A stretch of 64,000 bases of DNA from CAVRJC01 sp963721435 (GTDB lineage Bacteria > Actinomycetota > Acidimicrobiia > IMCC26256 > DASPTH01): contig CAVRJC010000003.1 of NCBI GenBank assembly GCA_963721435.1, positions 1-64,000 of the forward strand. Reading direction: 5' to 3'. Shown here piece by piece: positions 1 through 7,998 of the stretch (positions are counted from its first letter, which is position 1; each line of letters opens with the position of its first letter). The notes beneath the pieces were generated by a model. That model was given only the letters and a program-made list of their open reading frames with translations, did no database searches and was not told where the DNA came from. The position numbers were made by a program, and so were the translations under genes.

Positions 1-1
1 C

Positions 2-58
2 CTCGCGAGCGACGCGTCGTCGGCGATGACCGGCCGCACTCTCGACCTCCTGCTCTGA
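2..58 (+). CDS. 3' end of an unidentified CDS (possibly SDR family)
   Basis: An open frame enters from the left edge and ends with TGA at 56-58, reading LASDASSAMTGRTLDLLL. A LASD...TG pattern close to the C-terminus is common in short-chain dehydrogenases, where a conserved segment precedes the final substrate-loop residues. Only 18 residues are visible, so the family is a guess. A hairpin follows the stop immediately, which supports this as a genuine gene end. Confidence 0.4.
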   Translation, partial: LASDASSAMTGRTLDLLL

Positions 59-79
59 CGCCCTCGATCCGAGAGGGCG
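59..79 (+). terminator. hairpin after the left-edge gene
   Basis: CGCCCTC and GAGGGCG form a perfect 7-bp stem with a 7-nt loop, starting one base after the TGA at 56-58. No T-run follows, as is common for actinobacterial terminators. It separates the left-edge gene from the MFS gene. Confidence 0.45.
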
Positions 80-102
80 AGCCGAGGCACCAATCCGATA
101 CG

Positions 103-1797
103 GTGCCGTACCGTTTTTACCGCTACGATCTGACGCACGTCGAACCGAGTGAGCCTGTGATCCGCGAGCGCCTTCGAGATCCTGAGTACGTCAGGAAGAA
201 CCGATGGGTGACGTTGCTCGTGCTGTGCATGAGCCTCCTGATCACCGGCCTCGACAACACGATCCTCAACGTCGCGATTCCGACTCTCGCGAAGCCGGCG
301 GCGCTCGGCGGCCTCGGGGCGACGGGGAGCCAGCTGCAGTGGATCGTCGACTCCTACGTCATCGTGTTCGCCGGCCTGCTGCTCAGCGCGGGCAGCCTCG
401 GTGACCGGTTCGGTCGGTACCGCTGTCTTGCGCTCGGGCTCTCGGTGTTCCTCGTCGGCTCCGTGTCGTCGGCCTTCGCGTCGTCCCCGGAAATGCTGAT
501 CGGCACTCGCGCGCTCATGGGTGTCGGCGCCGCGTTCATCATGCCGGCGACGCTCTCGATCATCACCAACGTGTTCCACGACCCGCGCGAGCGGGCGAAG
601 GCGATCGGCGTGTGGGCGGGCGTGTCGGCGATCGGTATCGCGTCGGGCCCGATGCTCGGAGGCGTGCTCCTCGAGCACTTCTGGTGGGGCTCGGTGTTCC
701 TCGTGAACGTGCCCGTTGTCGTGACCGCGCTCGTGCTCGGCTTCGTGTTCATCCCCGACTCGCGCGACCCGTCGGCGCCGCAGCTCGACGCGGCCGGCTC
801 GCTGCTGTCGATCGTCGGCCTGGCCACGTTGCTGTGGGCGATCATCGAAGCGCCGAGCCACGGATGGACGTCACCGGAGGTGCTCGCTGCCTTCGCGGTC
901 GGTGCGCTCCTCGCCGTCTGCTTCGTGCTGTGGGAGCTGCACTCGAGCCACCCGATGCTCGACGTGCGAGTGTTCGAGAACCCACGGTTCTCGGCCGCGA
1001 GCGGTGCGATCACGCTGACGTTCATGGCGCTGTTCGGCATGATCTTCCTGCTCACGCAGTACATGCAGCTGGTGCTCGGCTACTCGACGCTCAAGGCCGG
1101 CGCCGTCCTGCTGCCGCACGCGATCGTGCTCATGATCCTCGCGCCGCTGTCCCCGCGCTGGGTGCACCGGTGGGGGAGCAAGCGCGTCGTGGCGACCGGC
1201 ATGGGGATCGCGACGTTCGGGCTGCTGCTGATGACCACGTTCACCGTCGACTCCTCGGAGTGGACCGTGATCTTCATCATGATCGTGATGGCGATCGGGT
1301 TCGCGCAGATCCTCGCGCCGGCAACCGAGTCGATCCTCGGGTCGTTGCCGCGCGAGAAGGCGGGCGTCGGCTCGGCGATGAACGACACCACGCGCCAGAT
1401 CGGCGGCGCGATCGGCGTTGCGGTGCTCGGCTCGATCGTGGCGTCGACGTTCCGGTCGCAGATGGCGACCAAGCTCGACGGCAAGGTGCGTGCCGGTGTC
1501 GTGCACGCGGCGTCCGACTCGATGGGGGCGGCCATCGGCGCGGCGCGCGACGTCGCCGCGCCGGTCGGGCGTCAGGTGATCGCGGCGGCGCAGTCGAGCT
1601 TCGTGTCGGGGATGCACGTCGCGGTGGTCGTCGCCGCCGGGATCGTCGCGTTGGGCGCGATGGGCGTCCTCCGATGGTTGCCCGCGCGTGTGGCCGACGA
1701 CGAAGAGGAGCACGCGCTCGACTTCGACTCGGGGCCGATGGGGACGCCCGCGCTGGTTGCTAGCTCGCGCTCCGTCGACGAGCTGCCGTCGCGATGA
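103..1797 (+). CDS. MFS drug:H+ antiporter, DHA2 (14-TM, EmrB/QacA-like)
   Basis: A 564-residue integral membrane protein expected to export hydrophobic compounds with proton exchange. The N-terminal helix carries LDNTILNVAIPTL, the DHA2 motif D1. Motif A is GSLGDRFGRYR after the second helix, and an antiporter motif C-like segment (GVSAIGIASGPMLGG) follows in helix 5. Hydrophobic stretches are consistent with 14 helices, and the length is usual for DHA2. The C-terminal tail is acidic (ADDEEEHALDFD) and probably cytoplasmic. The GTG at 103 has no obvious ribosome-binding site; another GTG lies at 157. The gene converges on the kinase-like gene and overlaps it by 38 bases. The substrate is unknown. 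Confidence 0.88.
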   Translation: MPYRFYRYDLTHVEPSEPVIRERLRDPEYVRKNRWVTLLVLCMSLLITGLDNTILNVAIPTLAKPAALGGLGATGSQLQWIVDSYVIVFAGLLLSAGSLGDRFGRYRCLALGLSVFLVGSVSSAFASSPEMLIGTRALMGVGAAFIMPATLSIITNVFHDPRERAKAIGVWAGVSAIGIASGPMLGGVLLEHFWWGSVFLVNVPVVVTALVLGFVFIPDSRDPSAPQLDAAGSLLSIVGLATLLWAIIEAPSHGWTSPEVLAAFAVGALLAVCFVLWELHSSHPMLDVRVFENPRFSAASGAITLTFMALFGMIFLLTQYMQLVLGYSTLKAGAVLLPHAIVLMILAPLSPRWVHRWGSKRVVATGMGIATFGLLLMTTFTVDSSEWTVIFIMIVMAIGFAQILAPATESILGSLPREKAGVGSAMNDTTRQIGGAIGVAVLGSIVASTFRSQMATKLDGKVRAGVVHAASDSMGAAIGAARDVAAPVGRQVIAAAQSSFVSGMHVAVVVAAGIVALGAMGVLRWLPARVADDEEEHALDFDSGPMGTPALVASSRSVDELPSR

Positions 1798-2389
1798 GCT
1801 CGGCGCACGTGTCGAGGTCGAGCACGGTCGAGTCGAGGGTCATGTGGTACAGCGCGGCGTCGTCGGGATCCACGCTGTAGAAGTGGCGGAAGTACGCCTT
1901 GCGGTTCCGGTCGGTTTCGATCACGAGCTTGCGCACCGCGCCTTCGTCGTCGTCATCGCTGCTGAGTGCGATCGCCTGCGCGATGCGGCGGTCCTGCGGG
2001 CCGTTGAGGCAGGTGTGCAGGGCCGACGGGTGGTCGCGCAGCACGATGACCGCGGCGCGTCCGAGCACGACGCAGCCCGTGGACTGCGCGGCGCTCGTGA
2101 TGACCCGTTCGGTCTGCTCCCGGTAGGCCTGGGGCGGCACGTTGGGCTCCGGCGTGGGCCCGAAGCCCAGGCCCGATGCCGCGAGTGCCGAGAGCATGCG
2201 TCCCACTCGGGTGTCGGCGCGCTCGTCGTGCGCTTGCGCCTCGTCGAGCGTGACCGCAAGGGTCTGCGCGACCGCGGTGGGGATCGCCCGGTCGAGGAAC
2301 GGCACGCCGAGCTGATCCGCCACGGCGCGGCCCACGATCGGCCCACCTGCGCCGTAGGGAGCCGAGATCGTCACCACCGGCGGAGCCAT
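1760..2389 (-). CDS. cytidylate kinase-like family protein
   Basis: A 209-residue P-loop protein. The start reads VVTISAPYGAGGPIVGRAVA, followed by LGVPFLDR. This matches the opening of the cytidylate-kinase-like family (Cytidylate_kin2), which usually has an IS.E.GSGG loop and a downstream PF.DR segment. The loop lacks the usual GKS/T, as is normal for that family. These proteins are related to nucleoside monophosphate kinases, but their real substrates are mostly untested, so CMP kinase activity should not be assumed. The 3' end overlaps the 3' end of the MFS gene on the other strand by 38 bases. Confidence 0.7.
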   Translation of the reverse strand: MAPPVVTISAPYGAGGPIVGRAVADQLGVPFLDRAIPTAVAQTLAVTLDEAQAHDERADTRVGRMLSALAASGLGFGPTPEPNVPPQAYREQTERVITSAAQSTGCVVLGRAAVIVLRDHPSALHTCLNGPQDRRIAQAIALSSDDDDEGAVRKLVIETDRNRKAYFRHFYSVDPDDAALYHMTLDSTVLDLDTCAELIATAARRRSAS

Positions 2390-2490
2390 GCGCGCAGTCT
2401 GTCACCGAACGTCGCAGCATGTGCCGGCAGGACGTGTTTGACTCTCCGGATGACGAGCTGCTTCGGGCCCGTCGATTGGAGAGGGTGTAC

Positions 2491-3171
2491 GTGAGTGATC
2501 CTGGGTCTCCGCCACCGGTCGAGCCCCCGGCCGGGCCACCCGCCGTCCCGCCGCCTCCACCGCCGCCGCCGCCCGGTTCCCCGGGCGCGCCGGGCTACCC
2601 GGTCGTCCTCGACTTCGAGCACGGCGACGACATCGCGCGCTGGCGCCCGTTGGTGAACTGGCTCCTGGCGATCCCGCAGTTCTTCGTCGTGTACCTGCTC
2701 GGCCTCGTCGAACGGGTCCTGGGCTTCCTGTCGCTGATCCTCGTGCTGTTCACGCGGCGGATCCCGGACTCCATCTTCAACTTCCGTGTGATGGTCTACC
2801 GGTACCAGTGGCGGGTCACGACCTTCGCGTTCTTCATGCGCGAGGAGTACCCGCCGTTCTCGTTCGAGATGCGGGCGAGCGACGACGGCCTCGACCCTGC
2901 GATCTTCTCCGTCGAGCCGCCGGGCGAGATGAACCGGTGGCTCCCGCTGGTGAAGTGGTTCCTCGCGATCCCGCACTACGTCGTGCTCGTGTTCCTCGGG
3001 ATCGCGGTGTTCTTCGTGTGGTTCTACACGTTCTTCTTCGTGATCGTCACGGGCCGCTACCCACGGGGAGTGCGTGACTTCATCGTGGGCGTGTCGCGAT
3101 GGGCCTACCGCGTCACCGCGTACGTGCTGTTCATGACCGACGAGTACCCGCCGTTCCGCTTGTCGGCCTGA
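2491..3171 (+). CDS. DUF4389 domain membrane protein
   Basis: 226 residues from the GTG at 2491, chosen because GGAGAGGG lies just upstream at 2479-2486; an upstream in-frame ATG at 2419 lacks such a site. The N-terminal 35 residues are a proline-rich tail with nine consecutive prolines. Two similar halves follow, each with a W/RPLVNW..AIP or WLPLVKW..AIP opening, two hydrophobic segments, a Y-R-W/Q-W..T turn and an EEYPPF/DEYPPF ending. This internal duplication is typical of DUF4389. Four membrane helices are likely. The function is unknown. Confidence 0.82.
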   Translation: MSDPGSPPPVEPPAGPPAVPPPPPPPPPGSPGAPGYPVVLDFEHGDDIARWRPLVNWLLAIPQFFVVYLLGLVERVLGFLSLILVLFTRRIPDSIFNFRVMVYRYQWRVTTFAFFMREEYPPFSFEMRASDDGLDPAIFSVEPPGEMNRWLPLVKWFLAIPHYVVLVFLGIAVFFVWFYTFFFVIVTGRYPRGVRDFIVGVSRWAYRVTAYVLFMTDEYPPFRLSA

Positions 3172-3180
3172 GCTGAACGA

Positions 3181-3598
3181 TCAGCTGAACAGCCGCGCGG
3201 CGCGGTCGGCGGGGCCGTTCACCCGCAGCTGGAAGCGGCGGGTGGCGAACTGCCATCCCTCCGCGGTGCGCACGTAGTCGTCGTGGTAGTCGCCGATGAG
3301 CTCCGTGGTCTTGCCGTCGCTGCGCCACTGGATCTCGCAGACCTGCACCCAGCCGGTTCCGGTGTCGCCGTCGACCGTCGATGACCGTGCTCGTGACCTG
3401 CTGCACGCAGAGCGGGAAGCGCGTCCGCGCCTCGGCGAACGTCTCGACGATCGCGGTGCGCCCGGCGACCGCGTTCCCGTCGGGGAAGATCCACCGCGCG
3501 TCCTCGGCCCAGGTGCCGCCCCACTCGTCCTTGTCGAAGTTGGCGACACCCCGGCAGTAGCGCCCGAGGAGGTTGGTGATGTGGTCGCGATCGGTCAT
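3181..3598 (-). pseudogene. SnoaL-like / NTF2-fold protein, broken by a 7-bp duplication
   Basis: From the ATG at 3598 the frame reads MTDRDHITNLLGRYCRGVAN, then FDKDEWGGTWAEDARWIFPD, a typical SnoaL_4-like opening, up to TSTVIDG. The rest (DGDTGTGWVQVCEIQW through to RLFS and stop at 3181) is in another frame. An exact tandem copy of TCGACGG on the coding strand causes the shift. Removing one copy gives IDGDTG and an intact protein of about 136 residues. Members of this fold act as small ketosteroid-isomerase-like enzymes or aromatic-dioxygenase beta-type subunits; the substrate is not predictable. It lies 8 bases downstream of the SDR gene and is probably co-transcribed. Confidence 0.75.
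3368..3381. repeat. 7-bp perfect tandem duplication
   Basis: CCGTCGA occurs twice in direct succession (3368-3374 and 3375-3381). It lies inside the SnoaL-like gene and shifts its frame. Confidence 0.9.
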
Positions 3599-3606
3599 GA
3601 GGTGTC

Positions 3607-4377
3607 CTACTTCGGGGGCATGCGGATACCGCCGTCGACCCGGATGGTCTCGGCGTTCATGTAGTCGTTGGTGATGAGCTCGACCACCATCGACGCGAGC
3701 TCGTCGGCGGTGCCGAGCCGGCGGGGGAACAGCACGCTCTCGCCGAGATGGGCCTTGAACTGCTCCGACCGCTCGCCGGTGCCGTAGATCGGCGTGTCGA
3801 TCAGCCCGGGCGCGATGGTGTTCACGCGCACGCCGATCGCCGCGAGGTCGCGCGCGATCGGCAGGGTGAGGCCGACCACGCCGCCCTTCGACGCGGAGTA
3901 CGCCGCCTGCCCGATCTGACCGTCGAACGCGGCGACCGACGCGAGGTTCACGATCGCGCCGCGCGCGCCGTCGGCGTTCAACGGCTCGGTCTTCGCCATC
4001 GCCGCCGCCGCGAGGCGGATGCAGTTGAACGTGCCGATCAGGTTCACGCGGATCACGAACTCGAACGCGTCGAGCGGGAACGGCACGCCGTTGCGGTCGA
4101 CGGTGCGATTGGCGTTGCCGATCCCCGCGGCGTTCAGCAGCGCCCGCAGCGGCCCGAGCTCGGACGCGGCGTCGACCGCGGCCTGCACCTGCTCCTCGTC
4201 GGCGACGTCGGCCTTCACGTGCAGGCCGCCGATCTCCGATGCGACCGCGCGGCCACGCTCTTCGTTGAGGTCGACGAGCACGCAGCGCGCGCCGAGTCGC
4301 GCGAGCGCGCGGGCGGAAGCCTCGCCGATCCCTGAAGCACCACCGGTGATGAGTGCGGCTGCGCCGTCGACGTCCAT
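3607..4377 (-). CDS. short-chain dehydrogenase, HSD10 / 3-hydroxyacyl-CoA dehydrogenase type 2-like
   Basis: About 256 residues. The cofactor motif TGGASGIG follows MDVDGAAALI. Asp in VLVDLNEE points to NAD(H), NAAG is present, and the catalytic residues lie in S-V-A-A-F-D..Q.A-Y-S-A-S-K. The APGLIDTPIYG segment after the catalytic site is characteristic of the 17-beta-HSD10 branch, which oxidises 3-hydroxyacyl-CoA or hydroxysteroids. The start is taken at the ATG at 4375-4377, which matches where HSD10 homologues begin; another ATG lies four codons upstream. Gene order with the SnoaL-like frame suggests a small catabolic operon on the minus strand. Confidence 0.85.
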   Translation of the reverse strand: MDVDGAAALITGGASGIGEASARALARLGARCVLVDLNEERGRAVASEIGGLHVKADVADEEQVQAAVDAASELGPLRALLNAAGIGNANRTVDRNGVPFPLDAFEFVIRVNLIGTFNCIRLAAAAMAKTEPLNADGARGAIVNLASVAAFDGQIGQAAYSASKGGVVGLTLPIARDLAAIGVRVNTIAPGLIDTPIYGTGERSEQFKAHLGESVLFPRRLGTADELASMVVELITNDYMNAETIRVDGGIRMPPK

Positions 4378-4427
4378 GGCGAGGGACATTACCCAGGCGC
4401 GCGGTACCCGGCTGCGAGACTGCCTCG

Positions 4428-5585
4428 ATGGCGAGCGCGACCGTCGAGCAGACGCGGAAGGCCAACTGGCTGGAGCTGTTCTACGACCTCGTGTTCGCGG
4501 CCGCGGTCATCACGTTCAGCGACGCGGTGAGCCACAACCCGGAGCCCGCGGTGATCGGCGTGGTGTCGGCTTCGTTCGTCGCGGTGTGGCTCATCTGGCT
4601 GGCCACCACGTTCTACGTGAACTCGTTCGGGATCGACGACTCCCTCCACCGGTTCCTCGTGGTCGTGCAGATGCTGTTGCTCACACTGGTGTCGCTCGCG
4701 GTCGGCGACGGCCTCGATCGCAATCCCGAGCTCGCCTCGGTGTCGTTCGCGCTGCTCGCGATCAATGTCGGGATCATGTACGGGCGCCACGCCCGCAGCG
4801 ACGAGTCGAACTCCGCGTTCGCGACCATGCGCCGGAACCAGTACTTGGTCGCGGCGTTGCCCGTGCTCGTCGCGGCGGTCGTCCCTGTGCCGGTGCGCGC
4901 CGCGCTCTGGGCGATCTCGATCGTGCTCGTCGCCATCCCGGCGCTCGGCTGCCGGGTCGGTGAGCTCGCGCGGGCGACACCACTCGACGAAGGGCACCTC
5001 GTCGAGCGGCTGGGGCTGCTCACGATCATCGTGATCGGCGAGTCGTTCGTGAAGGTGTCGCTCGTCGTCGCCGACGGTCATCTCGACGGCATCGACGTGC
5101 TGGTGCTCGTCGCGCTGTTCGTCATGGTGTTCGCGATCTGGTGGTCGTACTTCGACGACATCCCCGAAGCCGGGATCCGAGACGGTGTCGCGGCGTCGAT
5201 CGCGTGGCTGCTGGGGCACCTCTTGTTCCAGCTCTTCCTGATCGGGGTCGCGATCGCCTACGCGAAGTGGCTCCAGCTCGAGATCGCCGACCAGTTCACC
5301 GGTGATCGTTCGCTCCTCGGTGCCGCGCCCTACGTGGGGGCGCTCCTCGCGCTCGCGCTCATCGGTGCCTGCTCCCGGCGTGTCCCCCAGCGACAGCTGC
5401 TCGCGCTCCGCTGCGGGACCGCCCTTCTCGTCTTGGCGCTCGGGATCTTGAACTGGCGGGTCCTCGACCTCGACCTCGAGACCGATGCGATCGCGCTGTC
5501 GACCATCGCGCTCGTCCACTCGGTGATCGCGTCGCGCCTGCAACGCTCGACGCACGTCAGCGAGGCGCGAACCGCGTCCCTGTGA
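4428..5585 (+). CDS. low temperature requirement protein A (LtrA) family membrane protein
   Basis: 385 residues. KANWLELFYDLVFAAAVITF near the N-terminus is the LtrA signature (ELFYDLVF). About ten hydrophobic helices follow, along with VIGESFVK and IWWSYFDD motifs that recur in this family. The family name comes from a Listeria cold-growth phenotype, but its biochemical role is unknown. The start is the ATG at 4428; an extended upstream frame begins at 4353 but overlaps the divergent SDR gene and adds only low-complexity arginine residues. It is divergent from the SDR gene, with about 50 bases between start codons. Confidence 0.85.
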   Translation: MASATVEQTRKANWLELFYDLVFAAAVITFSDAVSHNPEPAVIGVVSASFVAVWLIWLATTFYVNSFGIDDSLHRFLVVVQMLLLTLVSLAVGDGLDRNPELASVSFALLAINVGIMYGRHARSDESNSAFATMRRNQYLVAALPVLVAAVVPVPVRAALWAISIVLVAIPALGCRVGELARATPLDEGHLVERLGLLTIIVIGESFVKVSLVVADGHLDGIDVLVLVALFVMVFAIWWSYFDDIPEAGIRDGVAASIAWLLGHLLFQLFLIGVAIAYAKWLQLEIADQFTGDRSLLGAAPYVGALLALALIGACSRRVPQRQLLALRCGTALLVLALGILNWRVLDLDLETDAIALSTIALVHSVIASRLQRSTHVSEARTASL

Positions 5586-5606
5586 CGCGAGCGTCGATGC
5601 GCGCGT

Positions 5607-6731
5607 CTACTCTGCCGCGTCGCGGAACCGCGTGGTGCGGTGCACGGGATCGGTGTCGATCTTCGGGATCACGTGCTCGCCGATGAGGCGGATGGTCTCG
5701 AGCGTGCCCTCGACCGTGTCGGTGCCGAGCCCGAACGAGAGCTGGTCGGCGCCGGCGTCGGCCCACCGTTGTGCCGCGGCGAGCGCCTGGTCGGGGTTCC
5801 CTGCCACGAGGCCGCTCCCGGAGCCGATCAGGAGCTTGGCGGTGGCTTCGTCGACGCCGGGGATGAGGTCGGGCCACTGCGGCACCCAGTCGGGGTGCGG
5901 GAACGTGTCGTGGTAGCGGTACACGTTGCTCTGCAGGTACGTCATGTTGCTCGCGGCCATGTCGGTGGCAGCCTGGTCGGACTCCTCGCGCACGAACGCC
6001 GCGCTGGTGATCATCACGTTGTCGTTCACGAACGCGCCGATCGGCTCGGCGTTCACGATGGTCTTCTTGTAGGCCTCGAGCACCGGCGCCATCTCCTCGA
6101 GGCTCTGCACCGAGAAGCCGAGCACGCCCAGGCCCTTCTGCGCGGCCATCGCGTAGCTCGACGTGTTCCCTGCGGCGTACCACATCGCCGGGTGCGCGTT
6201 GCCGAAGGGCTTCGGCAGGATCTTGCGCGGCGGCAGCGACCAGAACTTGCCCTGGTATCCGACGTACTCGTCCTGCAACCACATTTTCGGGAACTCCGCG
6301 ATCACGTCTTCCCAGATCTCACGCGTGCCGGAGAGGTCTTCCATTCCCGGCAGGAAGCCGAGGATCTCGTGGCTCCCTGCGCCGCGCCCGGTGCCGAACT
6401 CGAACCGGCGGTTCGACACGTGGTCGAGCATCGCGACCCGCTCGGCCACCTTCGCCGGGTGGTTCACCTGCGGCAATGGGTTGAAGATGCCCGAGCCGAT
6501 GTGGATGCGCTCGGTGGAGTGCGCGAGGTAGCCGGTGAGCACGTCGTTGGCCGAGAGGTGCGAGTACTCGTCGAGGAAGTGGTGCTCCGACAGCCACACG
6601 TACTTGAAGCCCGCTTCGTCGGCGGCCTTCGCGTAGCGCAGGTCGTTCATCAATGCTTCGTGCTCGGCGTTGGGGTTTCCCTTCCGGCGGAACTCCGGGT
6701 TGTACCCCTGCAAGAAGATGCCGAACTCCAC
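5607..6731 (-). CDS. LLM-class flavin/F420-dependent oxidoreductase
   Basis: 374 residues with a luciferase-like TIM barrel. VEFGIFLQGYNPEF is beta-1, followed by WLSEHHFLDEY and GSGIFNPLPQVNHPAKVAE, then FEFGTGRGAGSHE, all strongly conserved in the group that binds F420 or FMN. The GTG at 6731 is preceded by a run of six G residues at 6736-6741 on the coding strand, so it is a better start than the ATG 13 codons upstream. A close paralogue sits at 56700-57839, sharing the C-terminal HVIPKIDTDPVH segment. Whether the cofactor is F420 or FMN cannot be decided here. Confidence 0.88.
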   Translation of the reverse strand: MEFGIFLQGYNPEFRRKGNPNAEHEALMNDLRYAKAADEAGFKYVWLSEHHFLDEYSHLSANDVLTGYLAHSTERIHIGSGIFNPLPQVNHPAKVAERVAMLDHVSNRRFEFGTGRGAGSHEILGFLPGMEDLSGTREIWEDVIAEFPKMWLQDEYVGYQGKFWSLPPRKILPKPFGNAHPAMWYAAGNTSSYAMAAQKGLGVLGFSVQSLEEMAPVLEAYKKTIVNAEPIGAFVNDNVMITSAAFVREESDQAATDMAASNMTYLQSNVYRYHDTFPHPDWVPQWPDLIPGVDEATAKLLIGSGSGLVAGNPDQALAAAQRWADAGADQLSFGLGTDTVEGTLETIRLIGEHVIPKIDTDPVHRTTRFRDAAE

Positions 6732-6788
6732 GCTTCCCCCCTTCGACGCCGGGATCGTCCCCGGCGACACGGTCGGGTCACGTTAGCC

Positions 6789-6812
6789 CCGGCCCGCGGA
6801 CAGGCGGGCCGG
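6789..6812 (-). terminator. strong GC hairpin after the 6828-7912 operon
   Basis: CCGGCCCGC and GCGGGCCGG form a perfect 9-bp stem with a 6-nt loop, just beyond the stop codon of the minus-strand gene ending at 6828. It also lies in the 5' region of the next minus-strand gene (start 6731), so it may separate the two transcripts. Confidence 0.55.
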
Positions 6813-6827
6813 CCCCGACCGGCAGGA

Positions 6828-7406
6828 TCAGAGCTCCCGGCTCACCGTGCGGTTGAGGGCGGCGAGGGTGGCTCGCACCGCCGCTTCGATCGGCGTGGCG
6901 CCCTCGGCAACGCCGCGCCGGTTGACGCGCGGTTCGGGATCGGTCACCGACGCGACCACGAGGAACCGGCGATCGGGCAGGGTCTCGATCAGGCGAGCCC
7001 ACCCGGGGAGGTACATGAGCTGCGGGAGGAACGCGCGCACCGCGTACACGGTCGCTTCGACCGCGCTGAGCAGGCCGCGCTCCGCGGGCGCACGCCCGAC
7101 CGACTCTTCGTCGCCGCGCGCCAGCCGCACGAGCAGCGTGCCGGCGGTGAGGTCGGTGCCGACCTCGACGAGCCGGAAGCGCGCCTCGTGCACGTGCGGG
7201 CCGCCGTCGCCCCACCGCACGACTTCGACGGCGACGGTGCCACCCGAGTGCTCGACCGCCACCTCGGTCGCGACGCGCGCGAGGTCGTCGGGCGCGTCGG
7301 GCGCGGCCTGGACCTCGATGAGCAGCAAGCCGTCGGTCTCGACGAACGCGACCGCCACGACGCCCTGCAGCTTGCGGAGCTCGACCTCGAGCTCGTCGAT
7401 GCTCAT
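6828..7406 (-). CDS. conserved hypothetical protein, 192 aa
   Basis: Not recognised. The protein opens with SIDELEVELRKLQGVVAVAF, followed by alternating beta-strand-like segments, reminiscent of an ACT-like fold but without a convincing match. The middle has FRLVEVGTDLTAGTLLVRLAR; the C-terminal half has AVEATVYAVRAFLPQLMYLP, then RFLVVASVTDP and EGATPIEAAVRATLAALNR. No signal peptide or membrane helix is apparent. Its ATG overlaps the stop of the upstream gene by 4 bases, so translation is probably coupled and the two products may act together. Confidence 0.6.
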   Translation of the reverse strand: MSIDELEVELRKLQGVVAVAFVETDGLLLIEVQAAPDAPDDLARVATEVAVEHSGGTVAVEVVRWGDGGPHVHEARFRLVEVGTDLTAGTLLVRLARGDEESVGRAPAERGLLSAVEATVYAVRAFLPQLMYLPGWARLIETLPDRRFLVVASVTDPEPRVNRRGVAEGATPIEAAVRATLAALNRTVSREL

Positions 7407-7912
7407 GGCTGCACCGCCATGTCGGTCGGTGGCGCCACGTCCTCATCCGTTGGCGACGCCACCGCTCGCGTGTCGAAGCGGAGGCCGAGCGCCCCCACGG
7501 CGACCATCAGGTCGTCGAGCGCGGGATCGTGCAGGGGCGGTTCGAGGTAGAGGCCGGGCGGTGAGCGGAGCAGCCCGTGCTCGTCGTTGCCGAGCGGCTT
7601 GCGCCCCGCGTGGAGCACCTGGCGACCGAGCCCGGGTACGTCGAGGACGAGCGCAGCGTCGTCGAGTGCGTAGAGGTCGACGAGCCGGTCGAGGGCCTTG
7701 TAGACGGTCCCGATCCCCGAGCCGACGTGCGCCGATTCGAGCAGCGCCTCACCCCGGCGCGGCCCGGGCGCAGCCGTTTCGCCGGCGGTCTCGATCATCG
7801 GGTCGATCATCGGGACGACGGTGGGACCGATCGTCGGATCGGTCGCCGGGTCGCTGCCCGGATGATCGACTGGGATCGCGTCGTCGGGAGACGACAGGTT
7901 GTCGTTGCGCAC
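7403..7912 (-). CDS. hypothetical protein, 169 aa
   Basis: Not recognised. The GTG at 7912 is chosen because GGAGGG lies about 4 bases upstream; longer versions to 7987 or 8062 would run into the argS start region. The N-terminal 50 residues are rich in Asp, Pro and Thr with short degenerate repeats (DPAT, DPTI, DPMI) and look disordered. The rest has GIGTVYKALDRLVDLYALDD, VLDVPGLGRQVLHAGRKPL and LYLEPPLHDPALDDLMVAVG, giving an ordered alpha/beta impression. It forms a coupled pair with the next gene and is divergent from argS. Confidence 0.55.
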   Translation of the reverse strand: MRNDNLSSPDDAIPVDHPGSDPATDPTIGPTVVPMIDPMIETAGETAAPGPRRGEALLESAHVGSGIGTVYKALDRLVDLYALDDAALVLDVPGLGRQVLHAGRKPLGNDEHGLLRSPPGLYLEPPLHDPALDDLMVAVGALGLRFDTRAVASPTDEDVAPPTDMAVQP

Positions 7913-7998
7913 ACTGCCCTCCAGCCGGTCTCGGCAGACGATAACGCGGCAATCGAGGGCGAGCGCGCGGACCCGCACCACTACCATGCGGCGATGCG

